DNA of 64,000 nt, taken from NCBI GenBank assembly GCA_019750335.1, contig JAIEOQ010000004.1, positions 310,001 to 374,000 on the forward strand, in the 5' to 3' direction. The position numbers and the translations under genes are program-made. Source of the stretch: Candidatus Obscuribacterales bacterium (lineage in GTDB: Bacteria; Cyanobacteriota; Vampirovibrionia; Obscuribacterales; Obscuribacteraceae). Positions 40,709 through 49,716 of the stretch are shown one piece after another. The notes beneath the pieces were generated by a model. The model worked only from the letters and a program-made list of their open reading frames with translations. It did no database searches and was not told the origin of the DNA. Positions within the stretch are counted from its first letter, which is position 1, and the number at the start of each line of letters is the position of its first letter.

Positions 40709-42247
40709 ATGTTGGCGATAAAAATCAAATACGCTACAGCTTTAGGACTGGTGCTTTTGGCAAGTACCTTTACTGTTGCTCAAGCTCAACCGGCAGATAC
40801 GGTGGATATACCGTCTCCGAGTTTGAAAGCGCTTTTGACGATTACAAATAATATGGATCCTTATCAACTGGATGCCGGTGATACGAGAATTATTTCGCTC
40901 AAAGAAACCTTAGAACGAGCCATGGCAGAAAATTTGGACATCCGTATACGGAATGCTGATGTCACTTCGCGTAAATGGACTTTAGCTTCGTCTTACGGTA
41001 AATTTTTGCCTAATATCAATCTTTCCTACCGCTGGCAATATTTGCGCGGAACACCGAATCTGCCTTTATTTGGCGGTGCCGAGCCAATTCACTTAAACAA
41101 CCCTTTTATTATTACCGGAGCCGGCTTTAATTATTACGGTTATCGCGGTGGCAAAATTTTATTTGGCGCTCTGCAAAATCGTAATTATTTACGAGCGGCG
41201 CGTTATGAACAGAAGTCTGTTTTAAGCGACATCCTTTTGGAAAGCGCTCGTAATTATTATCGTTTGATGCTGGCTGAGGCAGTGTTGAATATTCGAATTA
41301 AAGCTGTGGAAACTTCGCAATCGCAGCTTAATCTAACCGTAGATTTACGTGATGGCGGTCGTGCCACCCAGCTTGATGTTTTGCAGGCACGGACACAGCT
41401 AGCTACGGATCGTCAAAATCTGATCGATCAACAAATTGAAAGACGCGATGTGGCAATTACGCTGGCCGAATTGCTTAATTTGGATCAAGGCGTGGATCTT
41501 GTGCCTGCCTCACGCCAAGTCAGCATGAAACGTTTGATTGCCGAACCGTTTAAGCCGGGCTTGTTAATTGCTAAAGCTGTTGCTAACCGGCCAGAATTGC
41601 ACCAATATGAAGAGTTGCGTTTGGCCGCCAAGAAATCAATCGTCATGGCTACGGCCCCATTACAACCCTCTTTTAATTTCTTCGGCAATATATATGGAAT
41701 TGGTGAGACTCTTTCTAATTCATACAAAACCGTAAATAATCCAATTACACTTGCTGAATCTGCCAGCTTTGGCGGCAATAGCTTGAGCCGAAGAGTATCT
41801 CGCCAAATCGGACCTTTGTATACCCTGGGCTATCAAGTAAATTGGAACTTTGAAGGCTTAGGCGCGGTGGATTTAGCCAATGTAATTTCAGCAAAAGCCC
41901 AGGCACGCCAGGCTCAATTGGAGATGGTGAAGCAAGTAAACAAAGTGACAAGCGAAGTACGTAAATCCTGTTTGCGGACATTAAGTGCCGAAAGAAAAAC
42001 CGAAGAGACCGTAGCTAAGCTTAATTCATCCTCGGAAGAGTTGCGTTTGGCACAGCTACGTTTTCAGCATGGAGTCGGACTTTATCTTGATGTAATTAAA
42101 GCGCAACAGGATTATACTTCGGCTCAAATTGAAAATGCGCAGGCGCTGGTTGATTACGATATTTCTCAAGTACAATTTCTGAGGGACCTCGGGGTAATTT
42201 CAATCGCTAATATCACCAGTCCTCGACCCTTGGTTCTCACACAATAA
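40709..42247 (+). CDS. TolC-family outer-membrane efflux protein
   Basis: A signal peptide (LGLVLLASTFTVAQAQ) leads into a 490-residue mature protein. It has the two repeated coiled-coil halves of TolC-like channels (about residues 60-250 and 280-490). The pattern SLKETLERAMAENLDIRIRNADV opens the first half, and LRLAQLRFQHGVGLYLDVIKAQQDYTSAQ is the pattern that closes the second. It gives the ABC exporter its exit through the outer membrane and proves a diderm envelope. It is the last gene of the efflux operon, followed 12 bases later by the TauE/SafE gene. Confidence 0.93.
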   Translation: MLAIKIKYATALGLVLLASTFTVAQAQPADTVDIPSPSLKALLTITNNMDPYQLDAGDTRIISLKETLERAMAENLDIRIRNADVTSRKWTLASSYGKFLPNINLSYRWQYLRGTPNLPLFGGAEPIHLNNPFIITGAGFNYYGYRGGKILFGALQNRNYLRAARYEQKSVLSDILLESARNYYRLMLAEAVLNIRIKAVETSQSQLNLTVDLRDGGRATQLDVLQARTQLATDRQNLIDQQIERRDVAITLAELLNLDQGVDLVPASRQVSMKRLIAEPFKPGLLIAKAVANRPELHQYEELRLAAKKSIVMATAPLQPSFNFFGNIYGIGETLSNSYKTVNNPITLAESASFGGNSLSRRVSRQIGPLYTLGYQVNWNFEGLGAVDLANVISAKAQARQAQLEMVKQVNKVTSEVRKSCLRTLSAERKTEETVAKLNSSSEELRLAQLRFQHGVGLYLDVIKAQQDYTSAQIENAQALVDYDISQVQFLRDLGVISIANITSPRPLVLTQ

Positions 42248-42259
42248 GGACTAATATTT

Positions 42260-43003
42260 TTGGATCAAGCCGAATTCCTGCTGCTTGTTTTTATCCTTTC
42301 ACTACTTTCCGGAGCTATAGCTGCAGTGGCAGGTTTTGGTATCGGTAGCTTTTTGACGCCTTTGTTTGCTCTACAAATCGGGACAAAACTTGCGGTTGCC
42401 GCTACTTCCATTCCCCATTTTTTAGCTACTCTTTTTCGATTTTGGATGTTGCGTCGTTTTATCGATAAGGATATTTTAGTTAGCTTCGGTATTTCAAGCG
42501 CCGCCGGAGGGTTAACCGGAGCCCTAATTCATAGTCATATTGAAAATACTCATTTGAATGCAATTTTTGGACTGATTTTGGTTGTCGCCGGAGCTGGTGG
42601 GGTCAGTGGCTTTAGCGAAAAAATACGTTTTCATGGCATATTCTCATTTTTTGCCGGTGCAGTATCCGGGCTATTGGGCGGTCTTGTCGGTAATCAGGGT
42701 GGAATCAGATCTGCCGCTCTGCTCGGTTTTAATTTGGATAAAACCGCTTTTGTCGCTACTACCACCTTGATTGGATTGATTGTCGATTGTGTACGAATGC
42801 CGGTTTATTTTGCCAATGATTTCAATAATATATTGGCTCTTAAAGAACCGATTCTGATTGCTACGGCCGGTGCTCTTGCTGGCACTTTGCTCGGCAAATA
42901 TTTTTTGCAGAATCTTGACCAAAAAATGTTCAAGCGCCTAGTTTCGATAATCGTTCTATTGCTCGGTATTTGGATGTTGTGGACCGGAATCTTGCCCGAA
43001 TAA
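42260..43003 (+). CDS. TauE/SafE family permease (UPF0721)
   Basis: A 247-residue protein with seven or eight transmembrane helices. It has the family pattern GAIAAVAGFGIGSFLTPLF near the N-terminus and a second glycine-rich copy (AGAVSGLLGGLVGNQGG) in the middle. Members export sulfite, sulfoacetate or other organosulfur anions. The start is a TTG at 42260, 12 bases after the TolC stop, with AAGGA upstream, so it may be read from the efflux operon. Its last 48 bases overlap the 3' end of the convergent RND gene. Confidence 0.87.
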   Translation: MDQAEFLLLVFILSLLSGAIAAVAGFGIGSFLTPLFALQIGTKLAVAATSIPHFLATLFRFWMLRRFIDKDILVSFGISSAAGGLTGALIHSHIENTHLNAIFGLILVVAGAGGVSGFSEKIRFHGIFSFFAGAVSGLLGGLVGNQGGIRSAALLGFNLDKTAFVATTTLIGLIVDCVRMPVYFANDFNNILALKEPILIATAGALAGTLLGKYFLQNLDQKMFKRLVSIIVLLLGIWMLWTGILPE

Positions 43004-46000
43004 CATCAAAAGAGCAGGAATTACAAGTAAAGTCAGGCATGTGGAGCTGAGCATACCGCCAAGTATGACAATGGCTAACGGCTGTTCCAGTTCGCGCCCG
43101 GCGCCGCCCATTACGGCAATCGGCAGTACCCCAAGAGATGCTGTTAAGGCGGTCATTAATACCGGGCTGAGGCGATTGAGAGCGCTCTCTTCTATACGTT
43201 TTTTGCGGCTCAAATTGGTTGGAGTTGATTGGTTGAAATGATTGACCAGCATTAAAGCATTGCGTGTTGAAATACCGAGTAAAGTGATAAAGCCGACAAG
43301 GGAACCGATACTCAAAACAGCGCCGGAAAAAAGTACAGCCCAAATACCACCGACAAGAGCAAGGGGTAAATTGAACATGACTAAAAATGCTGTTTTAAGA
43401 GATTTGAAAGCAAAAGTTAAAAGCAATAACATACCGATAATAGCCATTGCCGAAAGCCAGATCAAATCACGAGTAGCTGTTTCTTGGGCTTCAAATTGTC
43501 CGCTGTAAGCAAGATAATAACCAGGCGGCAATTTAACTTTGCTCTTGATCGCTTCACGCATCTCTTGGACAACACTGCCTAGATCTCGTCCGGAAACGTT
43601 TGCTTGTACAACAACTCTACGACTGGCATTCTCATGGTTGATTGTATTGGGACTTTCGCCTGGAGTGACGTCAGCTAATGCTCCAATTGGTATTTTGGCA
43701 TGACTGGGAGTGTCAATAAGCGTTGCTTGAATTAGCTCCATGTTGCTGCGATATTCAGGTTTAAACCAAACATAAACATCAAAAGAATTTTGTCCTTCAA
43801 TGATTTGCGAAACGGTCACACCCTTGAACGCCGCTTCAATTGCTGAAGAAAGATCTTTGACTCTGACGCCGTAGCGAGCGGCAGCGGTGCGGTCTATTTT
43901 AATTGATATTTGCGGTACCGGAATAATCGGTTCAACGTGTACATCAACAGCCCCTTTAATCCCTTTGGCTACAGCTTCAATCTCTTTTGCTTTTTTGTGT
44001 AGGAGATTGAGATCCGGTCCGAATAGTTTAATAGCGATTGCTGCGTTTACTCCGGATAGAACATGTTCCATACGATGTTGAAGATAAGAACCGGAATCGG
44101 CAACCAACCCGGGTATGTGTGCAAACTCATGGCGTAAATGATAAAGAATATCTTTTTTGTGCGGACTGTCCGGCTTCAAACGAATATCGAATTCGCTGAA
44201 GTTGCCACCACCCCAATCCTCGCCGCCTTCTGCTCGTCCGGCACGCTGGCTTGTTGCTAAAACGTCATGCTTAGCCAGAAAATGGGCGGTCAGCTCTTTG
44301 CCGATATTGGTGGTTGTAGTTAGACTTGTACCAGGCATGGAAGTCGCTACGACAACCAAATTATTCTCGTCGAAGGCCGGTAAAAATTCGGAACCCATTA
44401 CTACTAAGGGCAATAGAGAAAAGATGAACAATAAAATTGTCGCTGCCAGAACCGACTTAGGATTGCTGATACTTAAGCGTAAAAGTGGAGTATAAATCTT
44501 TTTGATTGCTAAAACTAATGGCGCTTCCTGTTCCGGTAAATTCTTCGCAGAGCCGAGTAAGAGAAAACAAAGTGCTGGTGTTAAAGTCAAAGCAACCAGT
44601 AAAGAAGAGAGTAAGGCAGCTAAATAAGCCGCTGCAAGCGGGCTGAAAATCCTTCCTTCCAATCCACCTAAAGAAAGTACCGGTAAAAACACCAAGCCGA
44701 TAATGAATGTGGCGTAGACAACCGAGCTGCGAACCGCAGTTGAAGCTTCATATATAACTTGCCAGGCATTTTTATTAAGCGAGAGCATTTTGTTCTCGCG
44801 TAGTTTTTGGTATACGTTTTCCACATCAACAATAGCATCGTCAACTACTTCGCCGATAGCAATGGCTAGTCCGCCCAGTGTCATGACATTTATTGTATAG
44901 CCGCAATACTTAAGAACTAAAGCAGCTGATAAAAGTGAAAGTGGAATTGCTGTTAAAGAGATAAAGGCCGTGCGCCAGTTCCGCAAAAATAGGAGGAGTA
45001 CTAAAGCGACAAGTACAGCGCCGAGTATAAGCGCTTCGCCGACATTTTTAATTGCTACTTCAATAAAGTCAGCTTGGCGAAAAGTGTATATAAGTTTGAT
45101 GTCTGAAGGAAAGCTTGCTTGCAATTCGGATACGGTTTTTTCTACAAGTCTGCTTGTTTCTAAAGTATTGGCCCAGGGCTGTTTATAAACAGTAAGCACC
45201 ACTCCGGCGTGACCGTCGACAATGGCGTCACCAACTTTGAATTGCGGGCCGATTTGTATTGAGGCGACGTTCTTTAAAAGAACCGGTAATCCGTCGCGGC
45301 TTGTGATTACAGTATCGGCTAAATCTTCAATTGAAGTGATTCGACCAAGCCCGCGAATAAGTTCTTCACTTTCTTTTGTTCTCAGAGTACCGCCTGGAGC
45401 GTTTATATTGCTACCGGCGGCAGCTTCCACAGCTTGAGACAAAGTAATATCGTATTGCTTTAGTTTTTCCGGATCGATAAGCACTTGGTACTGTTTGGTT
45501 TCGCCACCGATGACTATTACGTTGGATACGCCCGGCACTGCCATCAAGCGTAAGCGCAGAGTCCAATCGGCTAAAGTACGCAGATCCATGGTCGAAGTTT
45601 TGCCGTTTGCATAAAGTCCGATTTTTAAAATATCGCCTGTTGCTGATGTTATTGGGGCAAGGGAGGGCTCACGTACATTTGCCGGTAAATTATTTCTGGT
45701 GGATTGAAGCTTTTCTGAAACCAGTTGGCGAGCTGTAAAAATATTGGTGCCATCTTGAAAAATAACAGTAATTGCCGATAAGCCTGTCGTCGACAATGAA
45801 CGAACTGTTTTTACACCGACAGTGCCGTTCAGTCCGGACTCAAGGGGACGCGTAACCAGGCTTTCTGTCTCTTCCGGAGCAAAGCCGGGAGCTTCGGTGA
45901 GAATAACCACCTGTACCGGTGAAAAGTCAGGAAAAACATCGATCGGCAACTTTAATGCCGATTGAACTCCTGCTGCCAGCCAGATTAATGATAGAACTGT

Positions 46001-46048
46001 GACAATCCAAGGGTTTTTTATCGACCATTTAATGATTCGGTTCAACAT
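42956..46048 (-). CDS. Heavy-metal efflux RND transporter (CzcA/CusA family)
   Basis: A 1030-residue inner-membrane pump with the twelve-helix RND plan and two large periplasmic loops. The N-terminus (IIKWSIKNPWIVTVL), DVFPDFSPVQVVILTEAPGF, and the helix-4 acidic motif (AIAIGEVVDDAIVDVENVY) place it in the HME-RND group. That group drives metal cations out with the proton gradient. Which metal is unclear; the helix-4 D/E pattern is nearer to CzcA-like than to classic CusA. It starts on the stop codon of the adaptor gene (TGATG) and is translated with it. No outer-membrane gene of its own follows; the TolC at 40709 is nearby but on the other strand. Confidence 0.92.
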   Translation of the reverse strand: MLNRIIKWSIKNPWIVTVLSLIWLAAGVQSALKLPIDVFPDFSPVQVVILTEAPGFAPEETESLVTRPLESGLNGTVGVKTVRSLSTTGLSAITVIFQDGTNIFTARQLVSEKLQSTRNNLPANVREPSLAPITSATGDILKIGLYANGKTSTMDLRTLADWTLRLRLMAVPGVSNVIVIGGETKQYQVLIDPEKLKQYDITLSQAVEAAAGSNINAPGGTLRTKESEELIRGLGRITSIEDLADTVITSRDGLPVLLKNVASIQIGPQFKVGDAIVDGHAGVVLTVYKQPWANTLETSRLVEKTVSELQASFPSDIKLIYTFRQADFIEVAIKNVGEALILGAVLVALVLLLFLRNWRTAFISLTAIPLSLLSAALVLKYCGYTINVMTLGGLAIAIGEVVDDAIVDVENVYQKLRENKMLSLNKNAWQVIYEASTAVRSSVVYATFIIGLVFLPVLSLGGLEGRIFSPLAAAYLAALLSSLLVALTLTPALCFLLLGSAKNLPEQEAPLVLAIKKIYTPLLRLSISNPKSVLAATILLFIFSLLPLVVMGSEFLPAFDENNLVVVATSMPGTSLTTTTNIGKELTAHFLAKHDVLATSQRAGRAEGGEDWGGGNFSEFDIRLKPDSPHKKDILYHLRHEFAHIPGLVADSGSYLQHRMEHVLSGVNAAIAIKLFGPDLNLLHKKAKEIEAVAKGIKGAVDVHVEPIIPVPQISIKIDRTAAARYGVRVKDLSSAIEAAFKGVTVSQIIEGQNSFDVYVWFKPEYRSNMELIQATLIDTPSHAKIPIGALADVTPGESPNTINHENASRRVVVQANVSGRDLGSVVQEMREAIKSKVKLPPGYYLAYSGQFEAQETATRDLIWLSAMAIIGMLLLLTFAFKSLKTAFLVMFNLPLALVGGIWAVLFSGAVLSIGSLVGFITLLGISTRNALMLVNHFNQSTPTNLSRKKRIEESALNRLSPVLMTALTASLGVLPIAVMGGAGRELEQPLAIVILGGMLSSTCLTLLVIPALLMLFGQDSGPQHPNTEQ

Positions 46049-47517
46049 CAGGAAGATCCTTTTTTCCTGCCTGTTTTAAGAACAAAAGTCCAGATACCGA
46101 TAATTACTAAAGCGGTTATCAATCCGCTTAAAAAGACAAAAAACATTTTTACTGGTTGAGCGGCTTGGGGCTCCTCGTCTTTCTCGTGCTGGCTGTGATC
46201 CTCATGTTCTTCACCTTCATGGGCACGAGCAATTCCCGGTTTGAGTAAATTTTGCGCTTGCAGTTGTTGGGCACCGCTAGTGACGATTAGATCACCTGCG
46301 GCGATGCCGTTGGTAATTTCGACATCGTTATTAGTGTGCATGCCGGTTTCAACGAACAGCGGTTCAAAGCCGTTCTCTACTTTCTTATAAACTAAAGTTT
46401 GCTCTTTATTTTTAACAAGAGCTGATTCAGGTAAAACAAAAGTTTCTTTATTGGCTGAGCCGGTGATTATCTGCGCGGTGACGAACATTCCCGGGCGTAA
46501 TATACCTTGAGGGTTCTTCGCTACTATGCGCACATGAAGCGTTTTGGTACCAGTATCAACTAATGAGCCAACCGAAGATATGACGCCTGAAAGAAGGTGT
46601 TTGGATGGTGTGTGTATAACGACGTTTTGCCCTTCTTTGACTTTAGGAATCTGTTCTTGAAAAATATCGACCATCACCCAGATTGGATCTAAATTTACTA
46701 TTGCAAAAACTTTTTTGCTTGGATCAACTCTTTCGCCAAGAGTAATAGAACGAGTAACGATACAGCCATTAACCGGTGCAATAATCGGTAGATCAGCAGT
46801 AACAGCACCGCTCTTAAGTGCTTGATCTACCGTGATTTCAGGCAGTCCCATAATTCGCAATTGACCTTTTGCCGTATCAGTTAATACGTCGCGTTGTTTT
46901 TGCAAAAGTTTGACCTCTTGCTCCAAGCGCTGACGTAAAGCGCTTAATTTGACTGTTGAACCGTCATAAGCATTTTTGGTTTCTTGATAGCTTTTTCGGG
47001 AAGAGATACCTTCTTTTAATAGCTCTTCTTCTCGTTCAAAATTGATTTTAGCCAGCTGTAGCTGGTTGGTTTGCAAAGTAATGTCGCTTTTAAGTTGAGT
47101 TTGTACACGGGCAATTTCAGCGCTAAGTTTGGTGCGTTCGCTTAAAAGCTGAGTTAAATTATTGGCGACTTCGATACTATAGACCAAAGCTAAGGTCTGA
47201 CCTTTTTTAACGGTGTCGCCTTGCTTGACATACACTTCTTTAACTAAGCCGGAGACAGGCGGATTAACGTCAAAAGCTTGTGTTTCGGCAGCTTGCACTT
47301 CACCGGTTGCTTTTAGAGTTTCTTTGAGCATTACTTTGCGAGGCAAGCCAAATTCAAGACCAAGAGCCTTTTGCCCCTGGCTATCGATATTGATTGTTTC
47401 CGGAGTTGAATCTTCTTTAACAGCGAAAGCTTCGTTCTCACCTTCATGAGCGTAAAGCGGTGCTATGCTGAAACTCATAAGAGCTGGAAGAGCTAGGAGT
47501 AGAGCGATTCTTTTCAC
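46048..47517 (-). CDS. RND efflux periplasmic adaptor (CusB/CzcB-like) with His-rich tail
   Basis: A 489-residue protein: a signal peptide (ALLLALPALMSFSIAPLYAH), then a lipoyl/coiled-coil hairpin (NPPVSGLVKEVYVKQGDTVKKG, then about residues 130-230). Beta-barrel and membrane-proximal domains follow. Histidine- and glutamate-rich segments at the mature N-terminus (AHEGENEAF) and near the C-terminus (EGEEHEDHSQHEKDEE) probably bind the transported metal. A C-terminal membrane helix (MFFVFLSGLITALVIIGIWTF) is less usual. It is the first gene of the pair, with the RND pump following by one-base overlap. The pump and adaptor together form the inner two parts of a tripartite metal exporter. Confidence 0.91.
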   Translation of the reverse strand: MKRIALLLALPALMSFSIAPLYAHEGENEAFAVKEDSTPETINIDSQGQKALGLEFGLPRKVMLKETLKATGEVQAAETQAFDVNPPVSGLVKEVYVKQGDTVKKGQTLALVYSIEVANNLTQLLSERTKLSAEIARVQTQLKSDITLQTNQLQLAKINFEREEELLKEGISSRKSYQETKNAYDGSTVKLSALRQRLEQEVKLLQKQRDVLTDTAKGQLRIMGLPEITVDQALKSGAVTADLPIIAPVNGCIVTRSITLGERVDPSKKVFAIVNLDPIWVMVDIFQEQIPKVKEGQNVVIHTPSKHLLSGVISSVGSLVDTGTKTLHVRIVAKNPQGILRPGMFVTAQIITGSANKETFVLPESALVKNKEQTLVYKKVENGFEPLFVETGMHTNNDVEITNGIAAGDLIVTSGAQQLQAQNLLKPGIARAHEGEEHEDHSQHEKDEEPQAAQPVKMFFVFLSGLITALVIIGIWTFVLKTGRKKGSS

Positions 47518-47640
47518 AAGACCATTGTTTCATACAATTTTATTCCGCGAACAAATGGTTTTAGTTTTCATTTTCGGCTTGAGGAACCTGATCTTGAAAT
47601 ACTCGTCAAATCATTAGTCCCTATTTGTGGATCAACAATC

Positions 47641-47856
47641 ATGGAATCACTTGGCAGCTTTTATAAACATAAAGTCAGTCTCGCTAATTGGCAGTTAGGC
47701 GTGCTCAAATGGAGTTCAGCCAGTATCGGCATAGCAATAGGCGTGTATTTTACTGACATTCTACGTCCGTATATTTTGCTTTTTGTCGGACTTGGCTTAG
47801 CTTTAGGTATATGGTTAACACCAATATGGTTTAGAGCGATGAAAGAAAGTTCTTAA
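47641..47856 (+). CDS. Small two-helix membrane protein (71 aa)
   Basis: A short protein with an amphipathic start (SLGSFYKHKVSLANW). Two hydrophobic helices follow (LKWSSASIGIAIGVYFTDIL and PYILLFVGLGLALGIWLTPIWF) and a charged end. The Shine-Dalgarno is weak. The gene is preceded by 120 bases that also hold the divergent promoter of the metal adaptor, and it is followed 54 bases later by the HAD-ATPase gene. No family is recognised. The glycine pattern and codon use look like a real gene. Confidence 0.62.
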   Translation: MESLGSFYKHKVSLANWQLGVLKWSSASIGIAIGVYFTDILRPYILLFVGLGLALGIWLTPIWFRAMKESS

Positions 47857-47910
47857 GCCTGGAACTCTCAGCGTCGACTCCCGTCATCGTTCCGGTAGAC
47901 GGAGAAAACG

Positions 47911-49608
47911 ATGCGTTATCTAGCAGCGGCTTTTGATTATGACGGTACACTTGCCACCCAAGGTCAGGTCGAACATCCGGTAGTAGCTGCTCTTGAAGAG
48001 CTTGTTGCTTCAGGACGAAAGCTTGTAATGGTTACCGGACGTGAGCTTGATGATCTGCTAGCTGTTTTTCCTCAAGCCAAAATATTTGATCGTATAGTCG
48101 CTGAAAATGGCGCTTTGCTCTATCGACCGGCAACCCAAGAAGAGATTATTCTTACTCCTCCGGCTGACTTGGTTTTTGTTGAAGAGTTAAAGCGGCGAGA
48201 TGTTACGCCATTATCGGTCGGTCGTGGCATTGTTGCGACCTGGCATCCAAATGAAACTACGGTATTGCAAACGATCCGTGATCTTGGTTTGGAGCTGCAA
48301 GTAATATTCAACAAAGGAGCAGTAATGGTCCTGCCTTCAGGGGTGAATAAAGGTACCGGCTTAAAAGCAGCTCTTGATGAACTAGGATTGTCACCCCACA
48401 ACGTAGTCGGTGTTGGTGATGCGGAAAACGATCATGCTTTCTTGTCTATGTGCGAAGTCTCGGTTGCTGTGCAAAACGCTTTGCCGGCAATTAAAGAACG
48501 GGTTGATATGGTAACCCAGAGAGAGCGCGGTAGCGGTATCGTCGAGCTTGTACGTGAGCTGCTTGCCAATGATCTGGTTAATCTTAAACCGTCAAGACAT
48601 CGTTTGGAGCTTGGTACCGATGAAGAAGGTAAAACCGTGCTTTGTGAGCCCTATGGTACCGGCGTTTTAATTGCCGGTACTTCCGGCGGCGGTAAAACTC
48701 AAACAACAATGGGCTTTCTTGATAAATTATCGGCAGCAGGTTATCAATTCTGTATTGTTGATCCGGAAGGTGATTATGATTGCTATGACGGAGCGGTTGT
48801 GCTTGGCGATCCGCAAAGAGTGCCAAGTATAGAAGAAGTTTTGCAGTTATTACGTAAGCCTGGCGAGAACGCGGCAATCAATTTACTTGGTGTGCCATTG
48901 GCCGATCGTCCGGCATTTTTTGCTACTTTAATTCCTCGCTTACAAGAGCTGCGTGCGGCAACCGGACGCCCGCACTGGATAGTGATTGACGAAGCTCACC
49001 ATTTACTGCCTTCCAAATGGGCGCCGATACCGCAACTTTTACCTAAACAAATCGGCGGCATGTTATTGATCACTGTTCATCCGGATAAAGTTTCGCAGCC
49101 GATTCTGGAGGCTCTTGATGTGGTAATCGGCATTGGTCAGGATCCGGGCGACATTATAGAAAACTTCGCTCGTCAAGTTGACAAAGCATTGCCAAAAGTC
49201 AGCCATGAGCCTTTGGAAGCTGGCAGAGCACAGGTCTGGTTCGTCGATAAAGATAAAGAATCAAAAACTGTCGATATGTCTGTCTCCAAGCGAGATCGCC
49301 GCCGTCATAAGAAAAAATATGCTGAAGGCGAGTTGCCTGCTCATCGCAGTTTCTTTTTTACAGGTCCGGAAGAAAAGCTCAATTTACGCGCTCAGAATCT
49401 AATGCTTTTTTGTCAACTAGCCGAAGGTATTGATGACGGTACATGGTCGTATCATTTGAAAAAACATGATTATTCTTCTTGGTTCAAAGAGATGATCAAA
49501 GATGATGAGCTTTCGCAAATTGCTTATGAAGCTGAAAGTGAGAGGCTGACTCCTAAAGAAAGCCGAACTAAAATTATCGAAGCGGTAAATCAACGCTATA
49601 CGGCTTAA
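47911..49608 (+). CDS. HAD phosphatase fused to HerA/DUF87-like P-loop ATPase
   Basis: Residues 1-215 form a Cof-type HAD phosphatase. Motif I is FDYDGTL (D9 and D11), the lysine motif is in FNKGAV, and the acidic motif IV is GVGDAEND at 167-174. Residues 230-500 form a P-loop ATPase of the HerA/DUF87 kind. It has Walker A GTSGGGKT at 256-263, IVDPEGDYD where HerA-like enzymes have their D-P-x-G-D/E motif, and Walker B WIVIDEAHHLLP near 356-367. The C-terminal tail is charged. The combination suggests a nucleotide- or sugar-phosphate-processing enzyme coupled to a DNA- or protein-pumping ATPase, but no role is known to me. No signal peptide. GGAG lies eight bases upstream of the ATG. Confidence 0.85.
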   Translation: MRYLAAAFDYDGTLATQGQVEHPVVAALEELVASGRKLVMVTGRELDDLLAVFPQAKIFDRIVAENGALLYRPATQEEIILTPPADLVFVEELKRRDVTPLSVGRGIVATWHPNETTVLQTIRDLGLELQVIFNKGAVMVLPSGVNKGTGLKAALDELGLSPHNVVGVGDAENDHAFLSMCEVSVAVQNALPAIKERVDMVTQRERGSGIVELVRELLANDLVNLKPSRHRLELGTDEEGKTVLCEPYGTGVLIAGTSGGGKTQTTMGFLDKLSAAGYQFCIVDPEGDYDCYDGAVVLGDPQRVPSIEEVLQLLRKPGENAAINLLGVPLADRPAFFATLIPRLQELRAATGRPHWIVIDEAHHLLPSKWAPIPQLLPKQIGGMLLITVHPDKVSQPILEALDVVIGIGQDPGDIIENFARQVDKALPKVSHEPLEAGRAQVWFVDKDKESKTVDMSVSKRDRRRHKKKYAEGELPAHRSFFFTGPEEKLNLRAQNLMLFCQLAEGIDDGTWSYHLKKHDYSSWFKEMIKDDELSQIAYEAESERLTPKESRTKIIEAVNQRYTA

Positions 49609-49716
49609 GAATAAATGACTTAGCTCATGCTTGCTTATGACCTTTGCTGGATTTGATTGTTTGTTTTTTGCAAGTAAGATGCATTTGAAATAGATTGCTG
49701 AGGAGTGCTTAGAATT

